Below are positions 1 through 10,914 of a stretch of 64,000 bases of DNA, one piece after another; position 1 is the stretch's first letter; each line of letters opens with the position of its first letter. The notes beneath the pieces were generated by a model that saw nothing but the letters and a program-made list of their open reading frames with translations, was not told the DNA's origin and searched no databases. Source of the DNA: Aspidapion aeneum (taxonomy: Eukaryota > Arthropoda > Insecta > Coleoptera > Brentidae). The stretch spans positions 67,121,583 to 67,185,582 of the forward strand of contig OY755046.1 of NCBI GenBank assembly GCA_963576565.1, in the 5' to 3' direction. Position numbers and translations under genes: made by a program.

Positions 1-2460
1 TTGTCTACTGTACCATCTGGGTTAGATTTCACTCGATAAACCCACTTACAGGGTAGCGCTTTGGTATCATTAGGCAATTTTTCTAACGTCCAAGTTTGAT
101 TTTCTTTTAACGAATTGATTTCACTTTCCATAGCTCTTTTCCATTCATAGCTTTCCCTAGTTTCAAGTGCTTCTTTGTAAGTTTGAGGAGTGTCAATATT
201 ACAAATAATATCTTCAGCTATGCTGATACATTCATCTTGAAATCTTTTAGGTTTTTGTAAAGTTTGACGATTTCTGAGATTTTATGAAGTACTTGGTTCT
301 TCTTCATCTGTTTCTTCACTTTCGCTTATGTCAGTAACATGTCTTTCTTGATCTTCATCTTGTTGTTCATCTTCTTCGTCATTTTCTTCTTCTTCCACTT
401 GACTTTCTGAAAAATCTTGTCTTGAATCTTGAATGCAAGTATTTGGAGGAATAATTGGTATTCTGGTGTTGCTCTCGGTGCTTATACTGGAATGATCAGA
501 AATACTGGATTTTTGAGCACAAACTTTAAGATACTCTTGAAATTTTACATCTCTTGAAACATAGACTTTGTTTTGCTGTTTAACCCAAATTCTATATCTT
601 TCATCACCATCGTAACCTACCAAATAGCCTTTTATTGCCTTTTTGTCCATTTTTCTCCTTTTTTGAATTGGAACATGAAAATAACAAGCCGAACCTACTA
701 TCCTTAGGTGCTTAATTCTAGGTGTTTTTCCATACCATAATTCAAACGGACTTACATTCTCTACTGACGATTTTCCAGTTCTGTTTAGGACATAAATAGA
801 TGTGCTTACTAACTCAGCCCACATTTCCTTTGGAAATTCTACTTCTGAGCGCGAGTATTTTAACGTTCTTGCCATTTCGACTGTCGTACGATTCTCACGT
901 TCACTACCTCCGTTCTGTTCTTGTGTGTATGGAGCTGTCAGTCTAAACGTGATACCTTTGCTCGCAAGTATAGATTTAACGTCTTTGTTGTCGAATTCGC
1001 CACCACCATCTGTCAATAACTCTTTGATTTTATGGCCTGAATTTTCAACAAGTGCTAACATATTCTTTAGCATTTCTTTGGTCTCTTCTTTTCTTTTATC
1101 AAATAACCTCTGTATTGAGTATAACTGTCTTTAAAAATCAGTAGATACCTTTTTCCTTGAAAAGAAGAATCAAAAGGTCCAACTAGGTCTGCTGAAACTA
1201 ACTCTCCAGGTTTTGTTGCCTTTTGTCGAGTACCAAATGGTAAACGGTGCGTCTTACCATAAATACATGGTTCACAAATCTCATTATTCAGTTTGACTGT
1301 AATGCCCATCTCTTTTTGTAATTTTGCTTTTACATACCTTTTGTCTTGATGCCCCCATCTCTCATGGTAAAGTTGAAGCATAGAACTGTCTGCTTCTGCA
1401 ATGTTACAATGGATTTCTGTTTCTGGAATGATGGGTTTAATATTCAGCTTATATAAACTCCCACCAACCTCTCTGTTACCATTTATCATTGTTTTTCCAA
1501 CTTTAAAGCAGCATCTTGTGCGTGTGGATCTAAAAGTACTGTTTGCATTTCTGTCATGGGCTGCAAGTACTGAAAACAAATTCTTTGATATACCAGGTAC
1601 ATACCATACGTCTTTTAATAAAACGATTTCTTCTTCAACTGAACTTTTCTTAACTGAATTTACAAACTGAATTGTACCTTTTCCAACAGCACTTAACACT
1701 TCTTTTCCTGCGGCTTTTATGCTACATGGCGACTCAAAACTTTCAAATTCTGTGAAATATATTGGTGTGTTTGTAACATGCTTTGTTGCTCCATTATCCA
1801 CCCACCATATAGACGTCTCTTGCTCTGTTACCAAAACTTCTTCATCTAAGGATAATAATGCTGTATTTGCTTGTTGTTTGGTATTTGCAGCAAATGTCTT
1901 TTTCTGGTTTTTCGGCGGTCTTCCGTCTGCAATCCACTTTTTACATGTTTTCACCCAATGTCCATTCAATCCGCAGTAATTAAACTTATTACTCTTACTT
2001 TTAGGTCCTTTAGCATGTTTTTCTGTAACCAATGCTTCTTGATCAATTTTGCTATCTTTACTTTTTGCAAAATTTCTTTCGAACATGCATAACTGAACTG
2101 TCAACTCGTCAAGCGTTTTATTTGTCTCTTTTGAAAGTAACATCCAACTTGATTTAAATGTGTCGAACCGTTGAGGTAAAATATGGAGAATTTTACATAC
2201 CACCATTAGTTCTGGAAGACTATTCTCGCCTTTTGCTTTTAATCCATTATTTAACTCTGTAAATAGACTTCTTAGCTTCGCTATATGCGTGGAAACATCT
2301 TCACCTTCTAACCAATTAAAACCAAAGAAATCTGTACAAATTTTGAACAGCTGATCTTTTGCCGAAGCTTGAAATTGATTTTTTAAGGCTTCCCATGCTT
2401 CATATGCCGTTGTTTTATCCATTATTTTCTGATAAACATTATCACTTATTGCACTTGTAA
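1..2460 (-). pseudogene. Ty1/copia Gag-Pol, 3' part of gag through start of RT (interrupted, decayed)
   Basis: Copia-type polyprotein read on the minus strand. In order it shows: gag (UBN2-like) from 2460; a zinc knuckle that has lost its first Cys (YCGLNGHWVKTC near 1960); the aspartic protease as WWVDNGA (Asp-Asn-Gly where Asp-Ser-Gly is usual); the GAG-pre-integrase HHCC region (HERWGHQ ... CEPCIYGK); and the integrase core with DLVGPF, DGGGEF and the Glu in GGSERENRT. Near 1070-1130 the frame shifts. A TAA near 280 separates the integrase tail from the reverse transcriptase start, which reads CKWVYRVKSNPDGTVD at positions 1-60 and runs off the left edge. Frameshift and stop make it non-functional. 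The gag N-terminus lies at 4290-4526, beyond an inserted transposon. The family call is firm. Confidence 0.93.
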
Positions 2461-4289
2461 GGGTCTACTACGATATACCTCGATGCTGGAAAATGCGTGT
2501 TTTTTTTTTTAATAATAAGTTTAGGTCTTTTTATACCGTTTTCAAGAAAAAAAAATGCGGATTTTTCACATTTTTTTTAGAAATTTCAAAATTAAAAAAT
2601 TAGTAAAAAATTACACAAAATGCTATAGAAAGAGGTTATTTGACGTTTGTGATGTCGAGATAAAAACGGGCGGCTCACAATCCACTGAACTTGATCTAAA
2701 TGGTCAATTAGCCAAAATAAGGTGACCAACTGTCTGGCAAGGGACGAAAAAAGGTAATTGTGTTTTTAGAAATGTATTTACGCATAGAAATATGGGTACA
2801 CCATATTTTTTAAATCTAACGTTCTAACTGACATCTGGCTCCAACCATTTAATTGGTCGCGCATTTTCGTCCAAAATCGTCTATTGAGTATTTATAATGG
2901 AAAAAATGATGCAGAAAGCTATATAGTTTGTTATTTATCATAAAAATGATGTAAAAATCAGCACAACCGAACATTCTAATCAGCCTAACCTGACCTTACA
3001 TAAAGTAAACCACAAAAACGGTAATTCAGCAGTTCGGTTTGGTTTGGTTCGGGTCGGGCTTAGGTAAGGTTTGTTGCGTCTTAAAGTAATTCAGCAGGAG
3101 TCGGCTGCGCCGACTCCTGCTGAATTACTTTAAGACACAACAAACCTTACCTAAGAACAAGTCAAACCGAACTTAACTGAGGCAAACCGAACTTAACTGA
3201 GGCAAACCAAACCCAACCGAACCGAACCGAACCGAACCGAACCGAACCGAACCGAACCGAACCGAACCGAACCGAACCGAACCGAACCGAACCAGTTCGG
3301 TTTGGTTTGGTTCGGGTCGGGCTTAGGTAAGGTTTGTTGCGTCTTAAAGTAATTCAGCAGGAGTCGGCTGCGCCGACTCCTGCTGAATTACTTTAAGACA
3401 CAACAAACCTTACCTAAGAACAAGTCAAACCGAACTTAACTGAGGCAAACCGAACTTAACTGAGGCAAACCAAACCCAACCGAACCGAACCGAACCGAAC
3501 CGAACCGAACCGAACCGAACCGAACCGAACCGAACCGAACCGAACCGAACCAAACCAAACCAAACCGTACCGAACTGAACCGAACCGAACTGAACTGAAC
3601 GGAACCGAACCGAACCGTACTGCACAACCAATAAGCAAGAATCGGCTGCGCCGATTCTTGGTGAGTAGTTCTAAATAAATAATTTCCTATAATTTGGGCC
3701 TTTAACCCTCAGATGCCCCGTAACAAGGCTTTGCTAATCCATTCTCAATCTTTGTTGTTTTGTATGTGAGCAACAAGGACTTAATCGCGATTAAACCCAT
3801 GATCGCGCTTAAGTGCTTACGGTGCATCTGAGGGTAAGTCAGCGTAAGCAAATCGAATTGGGAAGCTTGATATGGCCGAATGACCTGGAAACAGTCGGCC
3901 CAGCAAAAAATTTCTCTCAATGTGTCAAAACATCTGTAGGAAGGTCAACTGTACAAATTTTCAAAATTTTGTGAAAAAACCGCGAAAAAACACGAAAAAC
4001 TAGGTATGTAATTAATTTAAAATTGTTAAATTATTAATCCTAAGCTAATTTACAAATTTATGTCGAAAATTTGACGATGCAGTGATAGAAATTGATTTTT
4101 TTCAACCAAAACAAGTCAAAGAAAATCACTATGTAACGTTTTTTTAAAAAATTATTTTTCAAAAAAACCATACTTTTTTTTAAATTTCCCGTATCTAAAT
4201 CGACTAAAAATAGTCCAAAGAATCATTTCCATACAAAAAAATCGTTATATAGGGCGTTTTGACGAGCGAGGTATAACGTAGTAGAACCC
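2461..4289. mobile_element. Non-autonomous DNA transposon inserted in copia gag (8-bp TSD)
   Basis: Imperfect terminal inverted repeats start GGGTCTACTACG on the left and, read inward on the other strand, GGGTTCTACTACG on the right, continuing to ..ATACCTCG. An exact 8-bp direct repeat ACTTGTAA flanks it at 2453-2460 and 4290-4297. Removing the element plus one repeat copy restores the copia gag reading frame, which fixes both borders. No transposase is visible. The core carries a duplicated 263-bp block with large palindromes and TTCGG repeats. Towards the right an inverted pair around 3704-3724 and 3816-3836 (CCTCAGATGC / GCATCTGAGG) may be a further small nested element. An 8-bp duplication fits hAT, P or Merlin-type transposition, and the ends do not decide between them. 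Confidence 0.88.
3031..3556. repeat. Tandem 263-bp duplication: palindrome plus (TTCGG)n pentamer array
   Basis: Two head-to-tail copies begin at 3031 and 3294 (AGTTCGGTTTGG). Each contains a 93-bp near-perfect palindrome (3061-3153 and 3324-3416, about one arm mismatch) centred on TCGGC-TGC-GCCGA, followed by an array of CCGAA pentamers (TTCGG on the other strand). The core palindrome recurs in shorter form at 3636-3660. Open frames on the minus strand here are artefacts of the pentamer array. Confidence 0.9.
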
Positions 4290-4526
4290 ACTTGTAATTA
4301 TTGACTTAGCATAACTGTTTGCCTTTCGGTACAAATCAGATTCCAACTTGTGTTGCTTTCTCTGATCTTCCGTTGCACCCTCAGCTAAAGGATCAGGCTT
4401 TTTTAGCTTACCATCAATGACGTCTAAGGCACCTTCATGATAATCAAGCATATCACGCATTTTATTTTTCCAAATAGGCCAATCTGTATCACCAGTTAGT
4501 GGTTTAATATGTTTTGCTAGATCCAT
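4290..4526 (-). pseudogene. Ty1/copia gag, N-terminal part
   Basis: The start ATG (complement of 4524-4526) begins MDLAKHIKPLTGDTDWPIWK, a copia gag N-terminus with the conserved W.IWK pattern. It reads about 79 codons up to the transposon inserted at 4289/2461 and continues in frame at 2460 once that insertion and one 8-bp repeat are ignored. The first codon lies about 75 bp downstream of the primer-binding site, as expected for a copia leader. Confidence 0.9.
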
Positions 4527-4601
4527 ATTTTTATTTTATTTAATTACCTTCCTCTTCAAAAAACTACTTTTACTGACCTCTGCTTACTATTTCAGCATGA
4601 T

Positions 4602-4613
4602 AGGCCCATAACC
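4602..4613 (-). promoter_or_regulatory. Copia primer-binding site (initiator tRNA-Met internal fragment type)
   Basis: On the minus strand the 12 bases read GGTTATGGGCCT. This closely resembles the GGTTATGGGCCC site of insect copia elements, which are primed by an internal fragment of initiator tRNA-Met. It directly follows a CA dinucleotide, the expected 3' end of a 5' LTR, and precedes the gag ATG. Confidence 0.75.
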
Positions 4614-5043
4614 TGATGAAAAATCTAGTTTTTTGTAGGTAAAATAGTTTATTTCGATCTGATATTCAAAATCTTTTTAGTTGACTAACTTGACAATAAA
4701 TTAATTCAATAACATACACTTGTATAATAAAACATACAGTGAGAACACTTGTAACGTTATTAACACACCTGGAATAATCCGGGAGGTGGGATATTACTTC
4801 AATAATTTTATGGTTGCTTTAACGTCTATTGTCGACATCAACGAGTCAACGATTTCTCAACGTTTACTACAACTACAGTCATCATGGCAATTACTTCACA
4901 ACCTTATATTTTATCTTCAATTTTATGGGAAAGTTTTTAGTTGTGAAGACGTCGACTAAAAAACGTTGTGGCGAACGAAACTTTGAACGAATGATTTATA
5001 AATTCGACGATATTGCATGTCAATTGTAAAAAATTCAAAAATA
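4614..5043 (-). repeat. Probable copia 5' LTR (one border seen)
   Basis: The LTR should end, on the minus strand, at the CA complementary to TG at 4614-4615, next to the primer site. The other border cannot be placed because the partner LTR is outside the window, and the pogo-like insertion at 5044 may lie inside it. Small open frames here have no recognisable content. Confidence 0.45.
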
Positions 5044-5676
5044 CAGTAAAACCTATCTATTAAGCGGACACTCCCTTTAGGCGGACAAATTTGTTGGAAC
5101 CAAGCTTTTCTCTATTTCTTTACATGTAAAATTCACTCCTATAACGGGACACTCTAATAACCGGATACGGATAATTTTTTTTGGTTAAACAATTATCAAA
5201 CCTCCCTTAACCGAACGCGAACCTCAGAAAACGGGCCGGAGCGCTGCACAACATGGGCATAAATATTATGTAGTATGTTGGCAACAACGCAGTCTGCAGC
5301 CGGGAAATTACCTTTTTCCGTTTTAATGCGGATACTAAATAATTCTGTCGTATTTACTACATATTTTATTCGGCGGGACTGCTATGTTTTATCTTTATTG
5401 TTCAGTTGGGTAGTAATAAATCTCTTTGAAATGGCGCCTAGTAAAAAACTTCTTAATTTACGTAAAAAAAGTTGTTGTTGTTGTTAACGTTTCGGAGAAG
5501 GAACATCTAACAGCACAAAAGATCGCTGAAAAATTTAATATCAGAAAAACTCAATCAGCGGAAATTGTTGATAAATATATATTAAAATTTCGCAGTTCTC
5601 TCTCATAAGCGGACACCTCCAATAGGCGGACAAAATCGACGAAACCGTAAGTGTCCGCTTATAAAAGGTTTCACTG
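5044..5676 (+). mobile_element. pogo/Tigger-like element, internally deleted
   Basis: Termini are CAGTAAAACC on the left and GGTTTCACTG on the right, with TA duplicated at 5042-5043 and 5677-5678. Subterminal AAGCGGACAC motifs recur near both ends, as is characteristic of pogo/Tigger elements of the Tc1-mariner superfamily. At 633 bp it can encode only the start of a transposase. Relatives in this window lie at 11131-11219, 27700-27795 and 32118-32402. Confidence 0.9.
5430..5592 (+). pseudogene. pogo/Tigger transposase N-terminal HTH relic
   Basis: The reading begins MAPSKKLLNLRKK, shifts frame in a GTT repeat near 5470, and continues NVSEKEHLTAQKIAEKFNI then RKTQSAEIVDKY. This matches the psq/CENP-B-type helix-turn-helix that starts Tigger transposases. 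The DDE catalytic domain is absent, so this is a relic inside the deleted element. Confidence 0.75.
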
Positions 5677-5678
5677 TA

Positions 5679-6089
5679 CTCAGATTTCTTCTTCTTTTTG
5701 TTGGTTTTTGTAAAAAAAAAGGCCATATAGGATGATTACTAAATTGTCAAATCGTTTCAATAGTCTACAACCAAAACAGGAGAAATTTAGAAACCTTTTT
5801 ATGTGCCAATTTATTTTGTTTTTTGGGGTAAAAAGTTTAAAAAAACTTTGGAAACATGAAACATACTTTTTTGCTTCTCAGGCAAAAATCCCGAACCCAT
5901 AAATTTGTTCTCAACCCCAAGTTACACGGGCTTTTTTCCATGCCCTCACTTTTCTTACAAATATTTTTCTCCCTTTTTCCACAAACATACACATACGCTA
6001 GTATAACCAATAGAATTGTAAAGTACAGCTTGTCCCATTTTCGATGGGATTAAATGGGAAACTCGGTTATTATTAATGAAATCGATTTT
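5679..6089. other. No recognisable feature
   Basis: AT-rich sequence without a coding signature or clear repeat borders. A 65-codon frame at 5856-6053 has no recognisable content. Confidence 0.5.
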
Positions 6090-6467
6090 CTGATTGCAAC
6101 TTACCGTGCTCTTTTTTTGAGCCCTTAAAAATGGAATAAGAAAAAATGCAACTTTATGTCATATCTCAAAAACTAAAAGTGACAGTTAAAATTTAATTTT
6201 GCGGGTGAATTCCTCGTGACAAAGTCTATAAAATTGCAATTTACTCTAAATCAAAATTTCCACTAATAACGAAGTTATAGACCACCTTCCAAAATGCAGA
6301 CTTTTCAAAAAGCCCCCGTAGCTCAAAGACGAGACGGTATTTCAAAATGCGGTTTTCACTATAAGTCTTCTCTTGAAATTTGAGCCTCGCAATGCGTGGT
6401 CAGTTTTTCTCTGTCTCCCCTAGAAGTACCTTAAACCCCCTAAAAGTGCCCAATTTGGGACACCCTG
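6090..6467. repeat. Arm of a CAGGGTGTCCC foldback element
   Basis: The right end AATTTGGGACACCCTG at 6452-6467 is followed by TA. The preceding 350 bp resembles the arms of the complete element at 28603-29416 (shared CTTCCAAAATGCAGAC, CTCAAAAACTAAAAGTGAC). The left end is not found, so this is a truncated copy. Confidence 0.7.
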
Positions 6468-6914
6468 TACATTCCCATATTAAAATAAAGTAACCCATAT
6501 ATAAAAAAAATCTTGACTGGCATATAATAGAGAAACATACAGAATCGCTAGCTTAATAGTTTATTGCTTTAAATAAAAAAGGAACTACTAGGTGAGGAAT
6601 ATTCTTAGGATTTAGTAGGCTATACACTGTGTTGGAACATGGAAACAGAGCCTTTTTTGGGAATTTAGACTGCAAATTTGGAGAAACGATCGGATACGTC
6701 GATTTTGTATGCGAGGGGGACAATTTTTGGGGAATCGGGCTACAAAAATTTCAAGATAGCCAAAAAGTGTCCCCCTCGTCATTGAGTAAATAACCCATAT
6801 AGAGGAGACACCGGCGAGCTTTACCATATTGAGGGGCAGATGGCGCTGAATTAAATTCGTCTGGTATGCAGTATTCAGGGACTACTAGTATGATTTAGTT
6901 CCGAGGCTCATGCC

Positions 6915-8112
6915 CATTGGCGTAGCTAGGGGGGCCAGGGGGGGCCTGGCCCCCCCTGAAGTCCCTCGGGCCCCCCCTAAGATATTTTAGGCCTCCACTA
7001 CCGACTAGTAGTAAAAGAACATGACGTTGAAAATACATACTTTTCTATTATTATTCGGGAAATATTCAAATAAAATAGGTGCATTAAAATTTAAAATCAT
7101 TCAAATAATGTTTACATTTCAGGAAAAAGCCCTTGTCTTGCGAAATTAGGCTTTTTCTCTTTAAATTATCGGTAACTTTTCTGCACTTATGCAATTTCCC
7201 GAAAATATTTTTTAAATTTAAACATAATTATGCATATTTAATATTTCATACATATTGGCGACATCTTGTAAAATATTATAGAAGTGTAAGTTAAATTTCG
7301 CATTTAATAAAGACAGCGACCTTTGCCCCTCTGTTTCCGAAATCGGGTTGTAGATGTCGTAAGGTTATACAAGACCTTTTTAAACTGTTTTTCTAAAATA
7401 AATATAATAATCTTTTTAGTTTTTTTGAGGTTAGCGTTTAGTGTCTTATGAAAATTTTCCGATTTTGGTGACAATTTCACAACCATTTTCATATTAAGTT
7501 TTCCCACGTCGTTAAATGGAATAAATTCGTCGAGCAATACCGGGAAATTTTTAATATTAATACTTCTACTCTAAGAGCAGAAATGACCGTTTTAAAGAAT
7601 TGTATTTTTCGGTTAAATCAAACTGTTGGTCATGATTCTATCAAACAACATATAGCAGAAAACACCTATCCAAACCTCTACCAACCTTTTAAAGTTGCGA
7701 GTATTCTTCCAATTTCAAGTGCAACTTGCGAGAGGTCTTTCTCTGCCATGAGGAGAGTTTTTATTTGGCTTAGAACAACTATGATTCAAGAGAGACACTC
7801 AGGTTTGCCATTGTTATTCATGGAAAAAGATGTTGAGGTCGACTTAGACAGTGTGGTAGACGCTTTCAGTCAGCGACGTAGAAAACTTTCTTTGTAGAAT
7901 TGCTGAATTACATACTTCCTGTGTATACATATAAATAAGTTGGTAAATGTATTATTAAATTTGTTATATTAAAATATTAGAACATTTAATGCGCGTATTT
8001 TTTTTTATTCATTGCACACTTTGCACGACTCTTTAAAACCTATGTTTGCTTTTTGTTCAAGATAGACCGAGGCCACGGCCCCCCCTGAAAAGCAAGGCTA
8101 GCTACGCCAATG
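6915..8112 (+). mobile_element. hAT transposon, deletion derivative
   Basis: Ends CATTGGCGTAGCTAG and CTAGCTACGCCAATG form 15-bp inverted repeats. The 8-bp direct repeat CTCATGCC at 6907-6914 and 8113-8120 is exact, as required for hAT. Subterminal G-runs and C-runs (GGCCCCCCCTGA) match the style of the short hAT MITEs elsewhere in the window. Only the transposase C-terminus survives inside. Confidence 0.93.
7481..7897 (+). pseudogene. hAT transposase C-terminal dimerisation domain
   Basis: An open stretch after a TGA at 7478-7480 ends at a TAG at 7895-7897. It carries the hATC dimerisation signature SSATCERSFSAMRRVFIWLR followed by LLFMEKDVEVDLDSVVDAF, typical of the ZMYM1-like hAT transposases common in insects. 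The BED/TTF zinc finger and most of the catalytic region are missing. The matching N-terminal part of a similar protein is seen at 30370-30940 and 62230-62520. The ATG at 7583 is probably internal. Confidence 0.85.
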
Positions 8113-8302
8113 CTCATGCCTATCATACAAATGCCATTAGATCATAGTAGTTGTCTCTGAATATTGCGTACCTGACGAATTTATTTCAGCGCCATCTGCC
8201 CGTCAATGCCCTCACAAAATCGAAGTGTCCGAGCGTTTCTCCAAATTCGCACTCTAAATACCCAAAACGGCCTCTGTTTCGATGTTCGTGAAACACCGTG
8301 TA

Positions 8303-8629
8303 TACGCGACAAATTCTTTTTTAAATCTGTTAAGTTGAGAACTACTAACTGTCAAAAACAATCTAAATAAGTTATAGTTACAGAGTTATAAAATTCACAT
8401 CGACGGAGAAGATGGCATGTAAAAGCAGGGAATGAATATACTGTGCAAATAAGCGTGTATACTTTGACTTTTAGTCCCCTTTGCTTGAAAAAAAATCTTT
8501 TAGAAAAGTTTGTGGATTCGAAGTGTGACATTATGTTCTCCCCTTTTCAGCAATTTTCCAATTTTTCCGGTCCTAATTTTATCGAAAAAACTGTTTTTAG
8601 AAATAACGAATGCATGTTATTGGTGCCTA
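8303..8629. other. No recognisable feature
   Basis: A 67-codon frame (8443-8646) runs into the MITE end and has no recognisable content. Nothing else is seen. Confidence 0.5.
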
Positions 8630-8631
8630 TA

Positions 8632-8881
8632 CAGGGTAAGTCATAGGTAAGTGGACAAATAAAAAAGGGTAATTTCTTGGCTTATTTTAAGACTAAAGGT
8701 GTAGATGAACACAACCACAACTGCTTAGTTATGAGACTACAGGATTATTTGTTTAAGGATTAAGGTTTTTTAATATAACTCTTGCAGTTTTTCAGATATT
8801 TAACTCAACTTGCATGCCAGTATTAAAATATGCCAAGGAATCACTTCTCTTTATTTGGCCAGATATTTATGACTCATCCTG
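8632..8881. mobile_element. 250-bp MITE with TA duplication
   Basis: Inverted ends CAGGGTAAGTCATAGG and TATGACTCATCCTG share CAGG.T.AGTCATA, flanked by TA at 8630-8631 and 8882-8883. This fits a Tc1/mariner-mobilised MITE. There is no coding capacity. Confidence 0.7.
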
Positions 8882-8883
8882 TA

Positions 8884-9658
8884 TACATTAATGGCTAAAT
8901 TAATGGATAAATAATTGCCCTCGGAATTTTTGAAAAGCTATCTGCAGAGACAGCCTGGGTTCATATAAGTAATATTCCAATACTCCCTGTTACCTATTTA
9001 CACAATGGTTGGCGTTTGATTGATTAGAAAAAAAGGTACGAAAAATGCACAGATACCAAATTTACATAAATAGAGTTTTTGTCAACTGTACGCCGATGAT
9101 TTGACGTAACGAATACAAGAATAAAGTAATATTCATGCGTAGAAGTATAACCAATCAGGATATTTTGTCTTAAAGACCGCAAAGAGGATAGACTTATACC
9201 CATTGATATTGCTATTTCAAACATGTTTGCATTCTGCATCGTAAGGTACCGTAGGTATTGCAATAATACGTACTATATGGAAATAATATGCATATGTCTT
9301 TGAAAGCAACCAATCAGGTCTTTTTTGCTTAAAGCCCCAAGGCCCTCATCTTTGCATCATGAATGGGCAGTTACCGTGGGTATTGGAATATTATGTATAT
9401 GTTGATGACAGAAAAATTTACGTTTGTTTCAAGCAGATTCCATATAAAAACCGAGTTTTTTCTGTGGCATATAAACGCAAAAATAAAAGCAACTTAACCG
9501 TTCTTAATTAGGTGTTGGTGAGCGCCAAGTGGACGTGAATAAATTCCCCCAGATTTACACTAGGCCGCGGCGGGAGGCCCTGAAAGCCACCCCATAAATA
9601 AAACTCGAAACCATAGATAATATTAACAAAAAGTTCCCTTAGAGTCACGGATTATGTG
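8884..9658. other. No gene; weak internal duplication
   Basis: Two stretches (about 9150-9265 and 9300-9395) share AACCAATCAGG, CTTAAAG and ACCGT.GGTATTG.AATA motifs, suggesting a diverged ~145-bp tandem duplication. No coding signature. Confidence 0.4.
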
Positions 9659-9667
9659 GACCAAAGT

Positions 9668-10169
9668 CAAGGTCTGTAGAGAATAGGTTACCTGGTAACT
9701 TTCTGGCCAATCAGAGCCAGTTGTTGAAGCGGGAAATGACGTCACCCGGAGTGCCGATTTAAATAAAAAGGATTTAATATAATAGGAAATCTTCAAGTTT
9801 CTTGTTTTCCTTTATTGATTTAAGTGTAAATATGTTTTATTATTTTTCTTAAAGTGTCTCGAATAACAATATTCTTAAATTACATAAACTAACTCAATTA
9901 TAAAACATGTATAATGGAATATATCTTAAAGGCAAAATGTCTTGGAAAGCTTTTAGTGGACTAGAACAAATATTTACGGTTTTTAAAAAAATATAGTCCG
10001 AAAAAAACACCACAAATGTAAAAAATAAACCATCGAAGATTAAAAATACTTAAAAACACATGTAAACAAAGGGCTCTAATTAAATCCTGGCACTCCCAAT
10101 GACGCGCTGTCACCTCTCACGTCGCTTTGACCTTGAAGTTAGCAGGCAACCTATCCTCTACAGACCTTG
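9668..10169. mobile_element. Mutator-like (MULE) non-autonomous element
   Basis: Inverted ends CAAGGTCTGTAGAG... and ...CTCTACAGACCTTG extend, with mismatches, about 100 bp inward (ATAGGTT.CCTG, TGACG, GGAGTGCC). A 9-bp direct repeat GACCAAAGT lies at 9659-9667 and 10170-10178. Long inverted repeats with a 9-bp duplication are the Mutator/MULE signature. No transposase is present. Confidence 0.8.
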
Positions 10170-10222
10170 GACCAAAGTTAAAGGGCAAATCCAAAATGGC
10201 TGCCGCACGGCAAACAATTTAG

Positions 10223-10914
10223 TAGTAGTAGTAGTAGTGGGGGGGGGTTGACCCGTAGGTCTGACAAGTAGGCCAGAGTAGGCCCTTTTTGCCATGCCCC
10301 AAGTATGTCCCTTAACCCACTCTCTGCACTCCCTTTGACGGTCGGGTAACTCATTGGGCCTTCCTGTTCTCTTTACAAAGTCCAGTAAGTCTGCCTATTT
10401 GAGCATGTGCAGTTTTTCCTCGCTCAGAGTTGGCGCTCCGAGTGCCTGTTGTCTCATCCTTGCGTAGGCCTCGCATTCTGCCACGAGGTGTCTTGATGTC
10501 TCTTCTTCCTGTCCAAAGGCTGGGCAGGTAGGGTCATTCTCCTATACGTGTCATGTAACTCCTCAACCGGTTATGACCGGTTAGAGTACCTATCAGCAGT
10601 CCGAGGTCTTTTCATGTCCGTCCCAGCATCCATCTAATTCTGGACTAATTGGACGGTCTACGAATTCTCTGGTCTGTCTGCAACCCGTTCCTGTTTCCCA
10701 GGAGTTTAATAGCGCGTCCTGGGCCCATTTGTTGAGTCCGCTTTGCACTTGTCTTTTTGTCACGCCCAAAAGTGGCTCCGGTCCTATATAGGCGGTTCCT
10801 GCCCCGAGTCGTGCGACTTCGTCCGCCTTCTCGTTGCCTGGTACCCCCGTATGTCCCGGAACCCAAACCAGCGTCACCCGTTTGCCATCGCTTAGGGTCT
10901 CCAGCGCCTCTGAC
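10223..10914 (-). pseudogene. LINE (non-LTR) ORF2 3' end with RNase H domain
   Basis: 5'-truncated non-LTR retrotransposon on the minus strand. It encodes the end of RNase H (TLVWVPGHTGVPGNEKADEV, with the final catalytic Asp in KADE intact). Beyond a frameshift comes a C-terminal Cys-His segment (CPAFGQEEETSRHLVAEC; second Cys replaced by Phe) and a tail ending near 10240. The 3' end is an (ACT)n run adjoining 10223. Near-identical 13-bp repeats GCAAAC(A/G)ATTTAG at 10210-10222 and 10915-10927 look like its target duplication. A sister copy is at 25641-26740. RNase H places it among I/Loa/R1-type LINEs. Confidence 0.85.

Larger units (their letters stand above)
6623..8302. mobile_element. 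Foldback element with TA duplication, hosting a hAT insertion
   Basis: The left arm (from 6623) and right arm (to 8302) are inverted copies. They share TACAC.GTGTT at the ends, GGAAACAGAGCC-type sequence, TTTGGAGAAACG, GGCAGATGGCGCTGAA and TTCAG.GAC. TA flanks both ends. The left arm has an extra insertion at about 6705-6824 containing a 67-bp hairpin (6712-6778, GAGGGGGACA ... TGTCCCCCTC). A fragment of the same family lies at 35471-35555. The centre is occupied by the hAT element at 6915-8112. Confidence 0.8.

Noticed and set aside
3201..3293. Interstitial telomere
   Set aside because: The unit is TTCGG rather than TTAGG and sits inside a transposon flanked by an 8-bp duplication. No other telomere feature is seen.
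3425..3638. Overlapping 60-68 codon frames of Phe-Gly-Ser-Val-Arg repeats on the minus strand
   Set aside because: They are translations of the TTCGG pentamer array in three frames, not genes.
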